The position numbers and the translations under genes were made by a program. 64,000 bases of DNA from contig DIHO01000012.1 of NCBI GenBank assembly GCA_002420185.1, positions 1 through 64,000 on the forward strand. The letters run 5' to 3'. The notes under the pieces were generated by a model. It was not told where the DNA came from. It searched no databases and saw nothing but the letters and a program-made list of their open reading frames with translations. Source of the stretch: Opitutales bacterium UBA5694. Lineage in GTDB: Bacteria; Verrucomicrobiota; Verrucomicrobiia; Opitutales; Opitutaceae. Of this stretch, positions 53,201 to 60,179 are shown piece after piece (position 1 is the first letter of the stretch; each line of letters opens with the position of its first letter).

Positions 53201-54639
53201 TTGTCGATGGGACCAAAGTCTTTTTTGCCGTCGCCAGACGTTACATTTTTAGAAGAAGAGTATCCATGTGTTGCGTACACCCATCCATCGGCAGCGTAGT
53301 GGAGGTTGTTGATGACGGCGTGGGTGTCTCGAATACCGAGGTTGGTATAGAGTTTGGTCCGCTTGTCGGCTACGTCGTCTCCGTCGGTGTCCTCAAAAAA
53401 CCAAATGTCGGGAGCGGCGGTGGCGATGACCCCATTCTTATGAAAAACGAAACTGTTCACTAGCTCGATCTTTTCAGCGAAGACCTTTTTGGAATCCATG
53501 ACTCCGTCGCCGTCTGTATCCGAAAGAATGCTAATCCGATCGAGCGGATCACGGTCGTATTCGCCTGGCTTAAGCGATCCGGAATCCATCCAGGCAGGAA
53601 CGTTCACCTTTCGCAGACCATTAGGATACTCAGGAGTTTCGGCCACCCAGAGACGGCCGTACTCGTCCCAATTGATATTCATCGGGTTATTAATTAGAGG
53701 TTCAGATGCGACGAGAGAGATCTCGAACTCAGGATGCACGTTTAGGTAGCTGGGTAATTTCTCTGGTCTAGGAACGCCGCCTTCGACATACCTTAAGTTG
53801 TCGCCGAGCTCGTCGGCTTGGCAAAGCATGTCGACGTCGTCACGCTTGGCTACCCAGGCAATCCCGCGCAGGATCATCGCTTTAATACCCGTGTGGGAGA
53901 AATTCTTGTTCCAATGGCCTGGGATGTGAACGAAGGCACGATAGGGCTGGCCTCCAGCGAGTTTGTTTTCGTAGGTCCAAACTTGAGGCTGGATGTCATA
54001 AATGTTGACTGCCTTGCCGAGGGCAACTGCGTCCGCTGCCCGTTTTTGGGCTTCCTGGTTGCCACGTCCTTTGGTATCGATCGTTTTGGGTGTGTAGGCG
54101 GTGGCAAGGACTTTGACCTTGGACGAGACATCCATGTCGTAGTAGATTTCGTCTTCGAGATCGAAATTGGAAATGTCCTTGGTTATTGGATTCGGAACGT
54201 TTGTGAAGTAGAGGCTCATCGGTGCTTCGAGGAACTTAGTGGTTCCGTGGCGCCAGGATCCGCCAATGATGCTCTTGTACCAGTTGGAATCGCGCGAGAC
54301 CGCTCCGGCGTGAATGACTACGAGCCCGCCACCGCGCCTCAGGTAGGCGTTCAGATTGTCGCGTTGCTCACCTTCTATGTTGCCCGCTTCCTTGGCGTTG
54401 AGAATAAGGACGTCGGTTTTTGCGAGTTGTGCCTTAGTCGGAAATTCCAATGAGCCGTCACATTCGACGCCGCGAGACTCAAGCAGCTCGGTCCAATTTT
54501 TCAGAAATTGGGGATGCTCGTGGGCTCCCGGAGCGTGGGTTTTTTCGCCGGCCCGGATGAAGACGCGAATCGGATCGACAACCTGGGCGTTTAAGCCGGT
54601 AAAGACGGTCGCTAGCATTAAAATGAGGCAATATTTCAT
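50287..54639 (-). CDS. Giant ThuA / PVC haem-binding propeller / HEAT / cytochrome c / ThuA protein
   Basis: This 1450-residue secreted protein has a signal peptide (CLILMLATVFTGLNAQ). A ThuA-like glutamine-amidotransferase-fold domain follows at about residues 25-270 (RRGGGLVVIHAGAVSRDSNW, GHWNKNFSHTGIKAMILRGI). Next is the PVC-type beta-propeller ('membrane-bound dehydrogenase') to about 690 (PEYPNGLRKVNVPAW, DTDGDGVMDSKKVF, GPDGAMYIVDFCNQAI). HEAT-like repeats cover about 700-1050. Near 1077 there is a haem-c motif CSVCHK, and a second ThuA domain closes it (about 1235-1450: TSVLIISGGSSHKFHEFFG, GKGVIMHHPGTWYGYKEW). Such proteins are thought to oxidise sugars or alcohols. Two ThuA domains in one chain is unusual. 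Confidence 0.9.
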   Translation of the reverse strand: MKYCLILMLATVFTGLNAQVVDPIRVFIRAGEKTHAPGAHEHPQFLKNWTELLESRGVECDGSLEFPTKAQLAKTDVLILNAKEAGNIEGEQRDNLNAYLRRGGGLVVIHAGAVSRDSNWYKSIIGGSWRHGTTKFLEAPMSLYFTNVPNPITKDISNFDLEDEIYYDMDVSSKVKVLATAYTPKTIDTKGRGNQEAQKRAADAVALGKAVNIYDIQPQVWTYENKLAGGQPYRAFVHIPGHWNKNFSHTGIKAMILRGIAWVAKRDDVDMLCQADELGDNLRYVEGGVPRPEKLPSYLNVHPEFEISLVASEPLINNPMNINWDEYGRLWVAETPEYPNGLRKVNVPAWMDSGSLKPGEYDRDPLDRISILSDTDGDGVMDSKKVFAEKIELVNSFVFHKNGVIATAAPDIWFFEDTDGDDVADKRTKLYTNLGIRDTHAVINNLHYAADGWVYATHGYSSSKNVTSGDGKKDFGPIDNGVVRFKPDGSHIEQYASRNGNTWGMDTTMSGEVFYTQPTTGNPLVHVVLPEAILAKGKLPGVSGTNGLLPGTRTFPAMKWKQQAYVQIDQVGRYTAGAGTVIYEGGAWPKKWELSYFTSEPTINIIGHFNLVKDGVSFKATKENGREQQEFISSTNLWFRPIEVMTGPDGAMYIVDFCNQAIIHNDTRGPVHGPANAAVRPDRDHYYGRIWKVQHKEAKAIEPVSLDRKNLAALEKAAKSPNEQIRSTAQRLLREYHGVHPSAVGSDAVRAYYNALNEGDPAKIVANVKVARDDWTRSALVAASQEMAIKVMEAVLNTDPNDSLIAFATALSSDALKKGDAAANAARLLKACEQADDQAHPIKGAVLRALADNVSQPPRMTNALKAALASLLSKDNTKVLVFPLAILWDTHGQLASQTDAIKSSMIDSLSVPSASNEERISIARSLVSIHKNDPKILPTLTALLSGKGSESLKSGIIMALGSVDGDDLGDALIVQFSALEGSLKMEAFEQIVKRPHWAREFLKRINNGKITLAELGPGNIARLRTHPDRNTSRAADRLFARIAPVRAEKDELIAKLIPEVQKPGDPAEGEVLFGACSVCHKLGEMGALVGPSLDGMGSHGAAELLGHIIDPNRVLEQNYMAHNITTKGGEAFVGVISTENESTLTLATQAGVKEISKSNIAKRENTGRSLMPEGFEALGAVGLRDLLAFIMAQAGPATAENANAATPPKTPTPILNRRKWPDPIPATPVNWEKGKTSVLIISGGSSHKFHEFFGKSDSKTLEDAGLTVHYTEDVAQATKELANADVAIISVNRAGFDTSEYRKALMNRIAAGKGVIMHHPGTWYGYKEWPELNLKVVGGGARGHDKLGPMGVRVVNKSHPIMRGVSPEFELVDELYMMNRDGSPEGAAKIRVLAETSVSAKSGARHPAVWTTEHPKARIVGYTLGHDERAHDHPDYRKILINAAKWVARN

Positions 54640-54721
54640 GTTGGGGAAAGGTCTATGGATCGTGGTGATGCCCCAAAGGGTTGGGAATTTTTTATAGACT
54701 TCTGGTGCTTATTTTAAAATC

Positions 54722-55588
54722 CTATTTACGGGAAACAGGGATTTGCTTGAATTTGCGAGTGAGGTTGGTGAGAGATTCTTCCACACCCATTCGCTCGAGG
54801 CTGGAGGCCCCTACGAAGCCCTGGGCATCGGTGAGTTCGTTGACTTTGGTGGCGTCCTCCGGTGTATTGATGGGTCCGCCATGCGATAGTAGAAAGATGT
54901 TAGGGTTGATGGCTCGACCTGCTTCGAAGATCGACTGGCAGCGTGCCGCGGCATCCTCCATGGAGCACACGGCTTCGGTAACGCCAATGGAGCCACCCAC
55001 CGTTGTGCCGACATGGGCAATGATCGCGTCGGCTCCTGCCTTGGCCATCGCGGCCGCTTCCTCAGGCTTGGCGACGTAGACGATACTGAAGAGATCCATC
55101 TTCGAAGCGATTTCCACCATTTCGACTTCTTTGAAGAAGGGCATGCCGGTTTCTTCCAATACGTTTCGGAAGTGTCCGTCGACGATGCAGTGAGTCGGGA
55201 AATTGTTAACGCCAGAAAATCCCATATCCTTCACTTTGAGAAGCCAGTGCCACATGCGACGACGCGGATCGGTGGCGTGCACGCCGCAGATGACTGGGAT
55301 ATCCTCAACCGTGGGCAGCACTTCGAATTCGCCGATTTCCATAGCGACAGCGTTTGCGTCTCCATAGGCCATCATCCCGGCCGTCGAACCGTGACCCGAC
55401 ATGCGGAATCGACCCGAATTGTAAATGATGAGCAGGTCGGCTCCCCCTTTTTCGATGAACTTTGCACTGATGCCCGTTCCAGCTCCCGCAGCGATTATGG
55501 TTTCACCGTGGTCGAGCGTTGCTTGAAGGCGATCACGCATTTCTTGACGCGTATATGGGTTTCCTTTTCCAGTCCAGGGATTTGGCAT
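54722..55588 (-). CDS. PEP-hydrolase family TIM-barrel protein
   Basis: The 288-residue product belongs to PF09370 (phosphoenolpyruvate hydrolase family / TIM-barrel signal-transduction proteins). Signatures are IAAGAGTGISAKFIEKGGAD, NSGRFRMSGHGSTAGMMAYG, GVHATDPRRRMWHWL and GVNNFPTHCIVDGHFRNVLE. FVGASSLERMGVEESL closes it. No signal peptide is present. The reaction is not established for most members. It is transcribed towards the giant ThuA protein (82-base gap) and after the cupin on the same strand, so the three may form an operon for catabolism of a sugar-derived acid. Confidence 0.87.
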   Translation of the reverse strand: MPNPWTGKGNPYTRQEMRDRLQATLDHGETIIAAGAGTGISAKFIEKGGADLLIIYNSGRFRMSGHGSTAGMMAYGDANAVAMEIGEFEVLPTVEDIPVICGVHATDPRRRMWHWLLKVKDMGFSGVNNFPTHCIVDGHFRNVLEETGMPFFKEVEMVEIASKMDLFSIVYVAKPEEAAAMAKAGADAIIAHVGTTVGGSIGVTEAVCSMEDAAARCQSIFEAGRAINPNIFLLSHGGPINTPEDATKVNELTDAQGFVGASSLERMGVEESLTNLTRKFKQIPVSRK

Positions 55589-55734
55589 TGTGATGAATGA
55601 GTTTAGATGTTAATGTAAAGGGTTGGATTTCAGATGCGTTGTAATTTATTTTAGATTACAGAAGGGGTCAATTGGGCAAGAATAGTCGATATCTTTTACG
55701 CACCGAGGCTTGCCCCTGAAAGCTTGCTGTTGTT

Positions 55735-56190
55735 CTACGTGGCATTTGTGGGGGATAAATTATTCTTCGGGGGTCGATTATGTTTTTCCCGCAAGGATTT
55801 CCAAGGTTCCTCCTCGGATACGTCCACAATGTTGGGTTCGCCTTCACTGAGAGGGGAAAGTATAGCGAGGAAGGTGACGTCTTCGTCAAACGGATTAAAG
55901 GTACCATGAACGGCACCCCTTGGAACAAGGGCCATCTCGCCTGCTTTGAGTATCCTGAAGTCGTCCTCTACCCACTGTTCGGCTTGTCCGGATACTACGT
56001 AAATTATTTCCTCCCTAGTAGGGTGGGTGTGAAACGGGTGAGAGCGTCCCGCGGCGATAGTGGCTCTCACCATCAGAAGCTCTTTAGCTCCCACCAGCTC
56101 TTTATTGGAAAGCCATTCGACGGTAGCCCAAGGATCTTGTTCCTTCCTGACGTCGGTGGCTTGCATGAAGCGTTTGATTGAATCTGACAT
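55735..56190 (-). CDS. Single-domain cupin protein
   Basis: The ATG at 56190 gives 151 residues of a cupin_2 barrel. RSHPFHTHPTREEIIYVVSG near residue 50 carries three His and a Glu as metal ligands, and AVHGTFNPFDEDVTFLAILS near 96 gives the last His. It is probably a metal-dependent isomerase, dioxygenase or sugar-binding regulator; sequence alone cannot decide. It is transcribed in the same direction as the PEP-hydrolase gene, 146 bases downstream, and lies opposite an AraC relic. Confidence 0.87.
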   Translation of the reverse strand: MSDSIKRFMQATDVRKEQDPWATVEWLSNKELVGAKELLMVRATIAAGRSHPFHTHPTREEIIYVVSGQAEQWVEDDFRILKAGEMALVPRGAVHGTFNPFDEDVTFLAILSPLSEGEPNIVDVSEEEPWKSLREKHNRPPKNNLSPTNAT

Positions 56191-56254
56191 GATTAAAAAA
56201 AGGATATCATTGTGTGTGGGTGTGACTCGAATCGATTCGTATTTGTGGTTGGCC

Positions 56255-56365
56255 ATGAGTGGTCTCGCAAAGGAAATCGGTCAACAAAAACCTATCGAAA
56301 ATCCATTCACATTTTCTACACACTTTAAAAAGCGGGTAGGTTGGAGTCCATCTCAGTATCGTTAA
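56255..56365 (+). pseudogene. C-terminal relic of an AraC-family regulator
   Basis: The frame reads MSGLAKEIGQQKPIENPFTF, then STHFKKRVGWSPSQYR followed by TAA. 'NPFTFSTHFKKRVGWSPSQYR' is the second helix-turn-helix of AraC-type activators, with its F-x-x-x-F-K-K-x-x-G-x-x-P-x-x-Y-R end. The upstream part of the regulator is not readable. It sits beside the cupin/PEP-hydrolase operon, which it may once have regulated. Confidence 0.75.
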
Positions 56366-56689
56366 GTATATTTTTATTGGCTTCAATCAAACTAGACGAT
56401 AATTTTAATATGCTCAAGTAGTCGTGCCAGCTAGATAGATAGGGCTGATCGGTCAGCAACTAAATGCCCTTGTTCGAATCGATTCGACGACTCGATTGGA
56501 TGGTGTGCAAACAGCAGATGGTGCTCATTTTCCCTCGAGATTGTTTCTGGGCTGCCGTCGGGATATTCGATGGAGAGCGTATTATCGATTCAAGGCTGCA
56601 TCATTTGATGATTTTCAAGGCAGTGCGATCTTAGGGTTGTTTTGGCTTTTTTGTTTACAAATTCTATCCATCGTTCCGATTTAGCTTAG

Positions 56690-57841
56690 ATGAGAATCAA
56701 ACGAGTAATCGCGAAGCAAATCAACTTCCCTATGGGAGGCGATATGTGGAATCCCGCCATGGCGTTTAGTGCCAAAGAGGTAGTTTTCGTGTTTGTGGTG
56801 ACGGATAATGATATTATCGGTGTTGGAGAGATTTGGTCTTTTTACGGTTCCACTCGTGCGGTGGTGGATATCATTAACCACGACTTCGCTCCTTTGGTTA
56901 GAGGAGAAGACCCTCATTTTATTGAGCGGATTCGAGAGCGGATCGGAGGTCTGGCCCCAATAGGAACGATGGAGGGTGTTATGATGAATGCACTCAGCGG
57001 TATTGATCTCGCCCTCTGGGACTTAAGAGCAAAGATTTTGAATGTCCCGCTCTATCAATTGCTTGGAGGATACTCAGATCGTGTCTACACCTATGCGAGT
57101 GGGGGTCTGTATGGAAGGGATAAGTCGATCGACGATCTCGCTTCGGAAGTTCGAGGCTACTGCGAAAGCGGATTTTCTGGAGTTAAAATAAAAGTTGGCG
57201 GTCTTCCGCAAAGAGATGACCTTGAACGAATCGCGGTTACTAGGGAAGCGGCAGGTCCGGATTGTCGCGTTATGATTGATGCATTGCATGCCTACAACGT
57301 TCCTGAGGCACTGAGTTTGGCTAAGAAAGCACAAGAGCACAATATCTACTGGTTTGAGTCTCCGGTCGCCCTAACCGATACGAAGGGCCACTCAATTGTG
57401 AATAAGCGTAGCGGGATTCCTGTTTGTGCGAATGAGTCTCTGCAAGGATGCCGCGCTTTTAAGAATTTGATCGATCAGAGAGCGGCCGAATTTGTCCACT
57501 TGGATTTGTGTGTCTGTGGGGGCATTACAGAAGGATTGAAGATTGCAGCGGTGGCTGAGGCTCATGACTTGCGAATTTCCTTACACGCGGCTAACACCGT
57601 TTGTCTCTTTTCGACAAGCATTCATTTCGCTGCGTCGGTACCGAATTGTGACTCAGTGGAGAATCATCAAGTACATCGTTTGCTCAGTGACTATGCACCG
57701 ATTGCGACAATGGAACTCCAAGATGGACCATATGTATCACCACTTGATATGCCGGGGCACGGCATGGAGTTTCTTACGCCCGATTTTGTGGATAGTCTGA
57801 ACAAAGAAATTGCTGAGGGCTTGTATGAATCAAAAAAATAG
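56690..57841 (+). CDS. Mandelate racemase / muconate lactonising enzyme family protein
   Basis: The 383-residue product belongs to the enolase superfamily. The capping domain ends near residue 120, where the barrel starts (SGIDLALWDLRAKILNVPLY). Catalytic Lys in GVKIKVGG lie near 165 and 167. Metal ligands are Asp in VMIDALHAY near 197, Glu in YWFESPV near 223 and Glu in CANESLQG near 249; His in ISLHAAN near 299 is the second base. It likely dehydrates or epimerises a sugar acid, but the substrate is open. It stands alone on the plus strand. Confidence 0.9.
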   Translation: MRIKRVIAKQINFPMGGDMWNPAMAFSAKEVVFVFVVTDNDIIGVGEIWSFYGSTRAVVDIINHDFAPLVRGEDPHFIERIRERIGGLAPIGTMEGVMMNALSGIDLALWDLRAKILNVPLYQLLGGYSDRVYTYASGGLYGRDKSIDDLASEVRGYCESGFSGVKIKVGGLPQRDDLERIAVTREAAGPDCRVMIDALHAYNVPEALSLAKKAQEHNIYWFESPVALTDTKGHSIVNKRSGIPVCANESLQGCRAFKNLIDQRAAEFVHLDLCVCGGITEGLKIAAVAEAHDLRISLHAANTVCLFSTSIHFAASVPNCDSVENHQVHRLLSDYAPIATMELQDGPYVSPLDMPGHGMEFLTPDFVDSLNKEIAEGLYESKK

Positions 57842-58002
57842 ATACAATATTTTTAGAGTCTCAGCATTACAATTTTTAGATAATGATTCTTCGTCAGCTA
57901 ACGCTACACGACTACTCATTCATTTTTTTGGGATCGCAAAGTACTGACCGAACTAAGACCATACTGTGCTGAGCAGTGTTCAAGAAAAGTTTTTAGTTGG
58001 AT

Positions 58003-59130
58003 CTAGAGTCGGAGAAGTTTGGATATACGTCCTGTCGCTACCCATTCAGCAACGTATATATCCCCGTTGTCTGCAAAACAGGCATCGTGAGGGTGCAAGA
58101 ATTTTCCGGAGTCCCAGTTTTCCCTCGGTCCGCGGCGCATGGCATTTTTATCCTTGGTTACCTTCGTTCGCCAATCCGAATCTTCGCCGAGATGGATCAG
58201 CCTGTTATCTTTGTCCAGAATCGTGATCCGAGCACTCAAATCGGGAATCAGGAGAGTATCTTCAAATAGGTCGATGTTAGCGGGTAAAATGAAACCACCC
58301 AACGTTTTTATGTGTTTCCCGTCTAGGGAGAACCATTGAAGTCGTTTGTTGGCTCGATCGGCCACGACGACTTGCGACTCATCGGCTCGACTGTCGATCC
58401 ATAAGCCATGAGGCGTTTTGAATTTGCCATCTTCATTTCCCTCCCCGCCGAACGAGGACATGTAGTTTGCGTGCTTGTCGAATCGGTGAATCAAAAAGGC
58501 TCCGTAACCGTCCGCGAGGAAAAACCCTCCATCTGGGAGAAATGCGAAATTAGTCGGGAGAAAATGATTTCGACCCCAGAACTCAGTGCGATTTTTGAAG
58601 TCCGTTTTGGTGTTTTCATCTGCCGCATAGATGCCGGCATCCATCGGAGCTTTGTGAGACCAGACCTCCTCGCCATCGAGCGTTAGTTTGGCGAATGTCT
58701 TCAATTTTTGATAACCGGTGACATAGAGGAACTGCTCATTTCCTTCTACTCGTACCTCTAAGCCGTGGCCGCCTCCCTGAAACTGATTCCCGAATGCTTT
58801 GACGAATTGGCCCGTCGGATCAAAAACGAAGATCGCAGGGTGATCCGGCAGTGCTTCGTCTCCTTCATGGATAACGTAAAGAAAGCCATCCCTATCCACC
58901 GCAACGTTGTGGGTAATCTGCCATGAATAGCGGTCGGGTAACGTAACCCAGTCATTGATTACCTCATATTTGAACTCTCCCTCTCCTACAAAAATCCCGG
59001 ACGAGCGTTTTGGAGTGCGAACTGTTTTCTTGCATCCAATAATTCCGAATGCCGCTGCAGCAGTAGTGATGGAGGTAGATGCCAAAAACTGGCGTCGGTG
59101 AATGGGAAGATTGGTTACCGTCATGGTCAA
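58003..59130 (-). CDS. Exported NHL-repeat beta-propeller lipoprotein
   Basis: The 375-residue product begins with a twin-arginine-like signal and a lipobox (PIHRRQFLASTSITTAAAAF, then GIIGC, Cys near residue 33). Several NHL propeller blades follow, such as AVDRDGFLYVIHEGDEALPD, NFAFLPDGGFFLADGYGAFL, GKFKTPHGLWIDSRADESQV and FLHPHDACFADNGDIYVAEW. Similar proteins are annotated as peptidyl-alpha-hydroxyglycine alpha-amidating lyase-like, but no catalytic motif proves it. It probably sits on the outer face of the membrane. Confidence 0.85.
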   Translation of the reverse strand: MTMTVTNLPIHRRQFLASTSITTAAAAFGIIGCKKTVRTPKRSSGIFVGEGEFKYEVINDWVTLPDRYSWQITHNVAVDRDGFLYVIHEGDEALPDHPAIFVFDPTGQFVKAFGNQFQGGGHGLEVRVEGNEQFLYVTGYQKLKTFAKLTLDGEEVWSHKAPMDAGIYAADENTKTDFKNRTEFWGRNHFLPTNFAFLPDGGFFLADGYGAFLIHRFDKHANYMSSFGGEGNEDGKFKTPHGLWIDSRADESQVVVADRANKRLQWFSLDGKHIKTLGGFILPANIDLFEDTLLIPDLSARITILDKDNRLIHLGEDSDWRTKVTKDKNAMRRGPRENWDSGKFLHPHDACFADNGDIYVAEWVATGRISKLLRL

Positions 59131-59516
59131 ATGAGTATTAGGCGGCTATTGACACATTGGCAATTTCGAAAGCTATCATACCGCATTCCATCGCTTTTGA
59201 TCTCAATGGGTTGAGTTATCTGAAGAATTTGACTGGCAAATGCAGCATAGCAAAGACAGTTGCGGTAGACACCGTCTCGTCGTCGGCCTCTGCTTTAATA
59301 GGGAGTATCTCCCGCGATCAACCTCAGCATCAGCATTATAAGCGTTGGATTTTGGGCAGCGATCGACCCAAGACTGACTAAATGAGAAACATCTCGCCAA
59401 CTTTTCGTAATTCCACGAAGTGGAGAGATCTTGACTTAGCGAATAAGGTTTTCTTGGAATCTTTATTTGTATTCGCCCCTGGAACTGTCTCGATCGAAAG
59501 GCTACGCAAGGCTAGT
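59131..59516. other. 386-base gap; nothing recognised
   Basis: No gene, relic or terminator is clear. The middle of the region is moderately GC-rich, and both strands carry stops in all frames. Confidence 0.35.
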
Positions 59517-60170
59517 CTAGTAGAGGTGTTGTGAACATTTCTTGCATAGCCGAAAATTTATCCAGTGTCCTCTTACTAAGAGAAGCCCTCCCAGAAAGTT
59601 GAGAAGAATGGGACTGGAGAACGTGACCCCGGCAAAACTGAGAGAGGGTGTTTGGTTTGCCTTTGATGGAACTGCACAACAACTTTCGCAGGATTCCTCG
59701 GCGGCGAGCGACCTTTCAGATTCGTTTGCCACAACGCTTAGTTGCTGAATGGCCCTAGAGGAGAATCCTGATAAGCTTTCAGATGTGTGTGTCACATCGT
59801 CTGAACTCATTGGTAAGCTGGCTCGTTCCCAGAAAGTCGCCGTTACAAGCAGAGCTACACCCACTGTCGTCAGTGAAATGACACCCCCGTCCCTATGCTT
59901 TCGGTAGCCGGAAATGCTAGCGAGAGCAGTGGTTGGCAGAACGAAGCAAAGCATCCATAAATGGAAGTTTGAGCTACTCCAAAAAGTAGCCCCCAAGATA
60001 GGTAAGGCGATTAGTAGAATAGGTGTTATCAAACAATGAATACCACAAATGAATGCCATAGCGATAGCTATCTGGTCGAGCCACTCTCGTTTTGCTGATA
60101 CTTTCACTGTACGTTCGTTGTGGGTGTTAGTTGTCTTCGCTAAAGCAACTGCTATTGGTTTCAAGCTCAA
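59517..60170 (-). CDS. MerC-family membrane protein with Cys-rich insert
   Basis: The 217-residue product starts at TTG 60170 (a GTG at 60107 is an alternative) and has four hydrophobic helices. The MerC signature CGIHCLITPILLIALPILG lies near residue 41, with the Cys-x-x-x-Cys pair of mercury/metal transport proteins. Unlike typical MerC (about 140 residues), a hydrophilic stretch with ESCESCC near 158 is inserted before the last helix. It begins 9 bases after the end of the ZnuD-like receptor gene, so the two probably form an operon for metal uptake. The metal may be zinc rather than mercury, as suggested by the receptor. Confidence 0.82.
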   Translation of the reverse strand: MSLKPIAVALAKTTNTHNERTVKVSAKREWLDQIAIAMAFICGIHCLITPILLIALPILGATFWSSSNFHLWMLCFVLPTTALASISGYRKHRDGGVISLTTVGVALLVTATFWERASLPMSSDDVTHTSESLSGFSSRAIQQLSVVANESERSLAAEESCESCCAVPSKANQTPSLSFAGVTFSSPILLNFLGGLLLVRGHWINFRLCKKCSQHLY

Positions 60171-60179
60171 AAGGCCGAT

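Noticed and set aside
53818..54453. 211-codon plus-strand open frame opposite the giant ThuA gene
   Set aside because: It is the antisense of a well-supported coding sequence and shows no domain.
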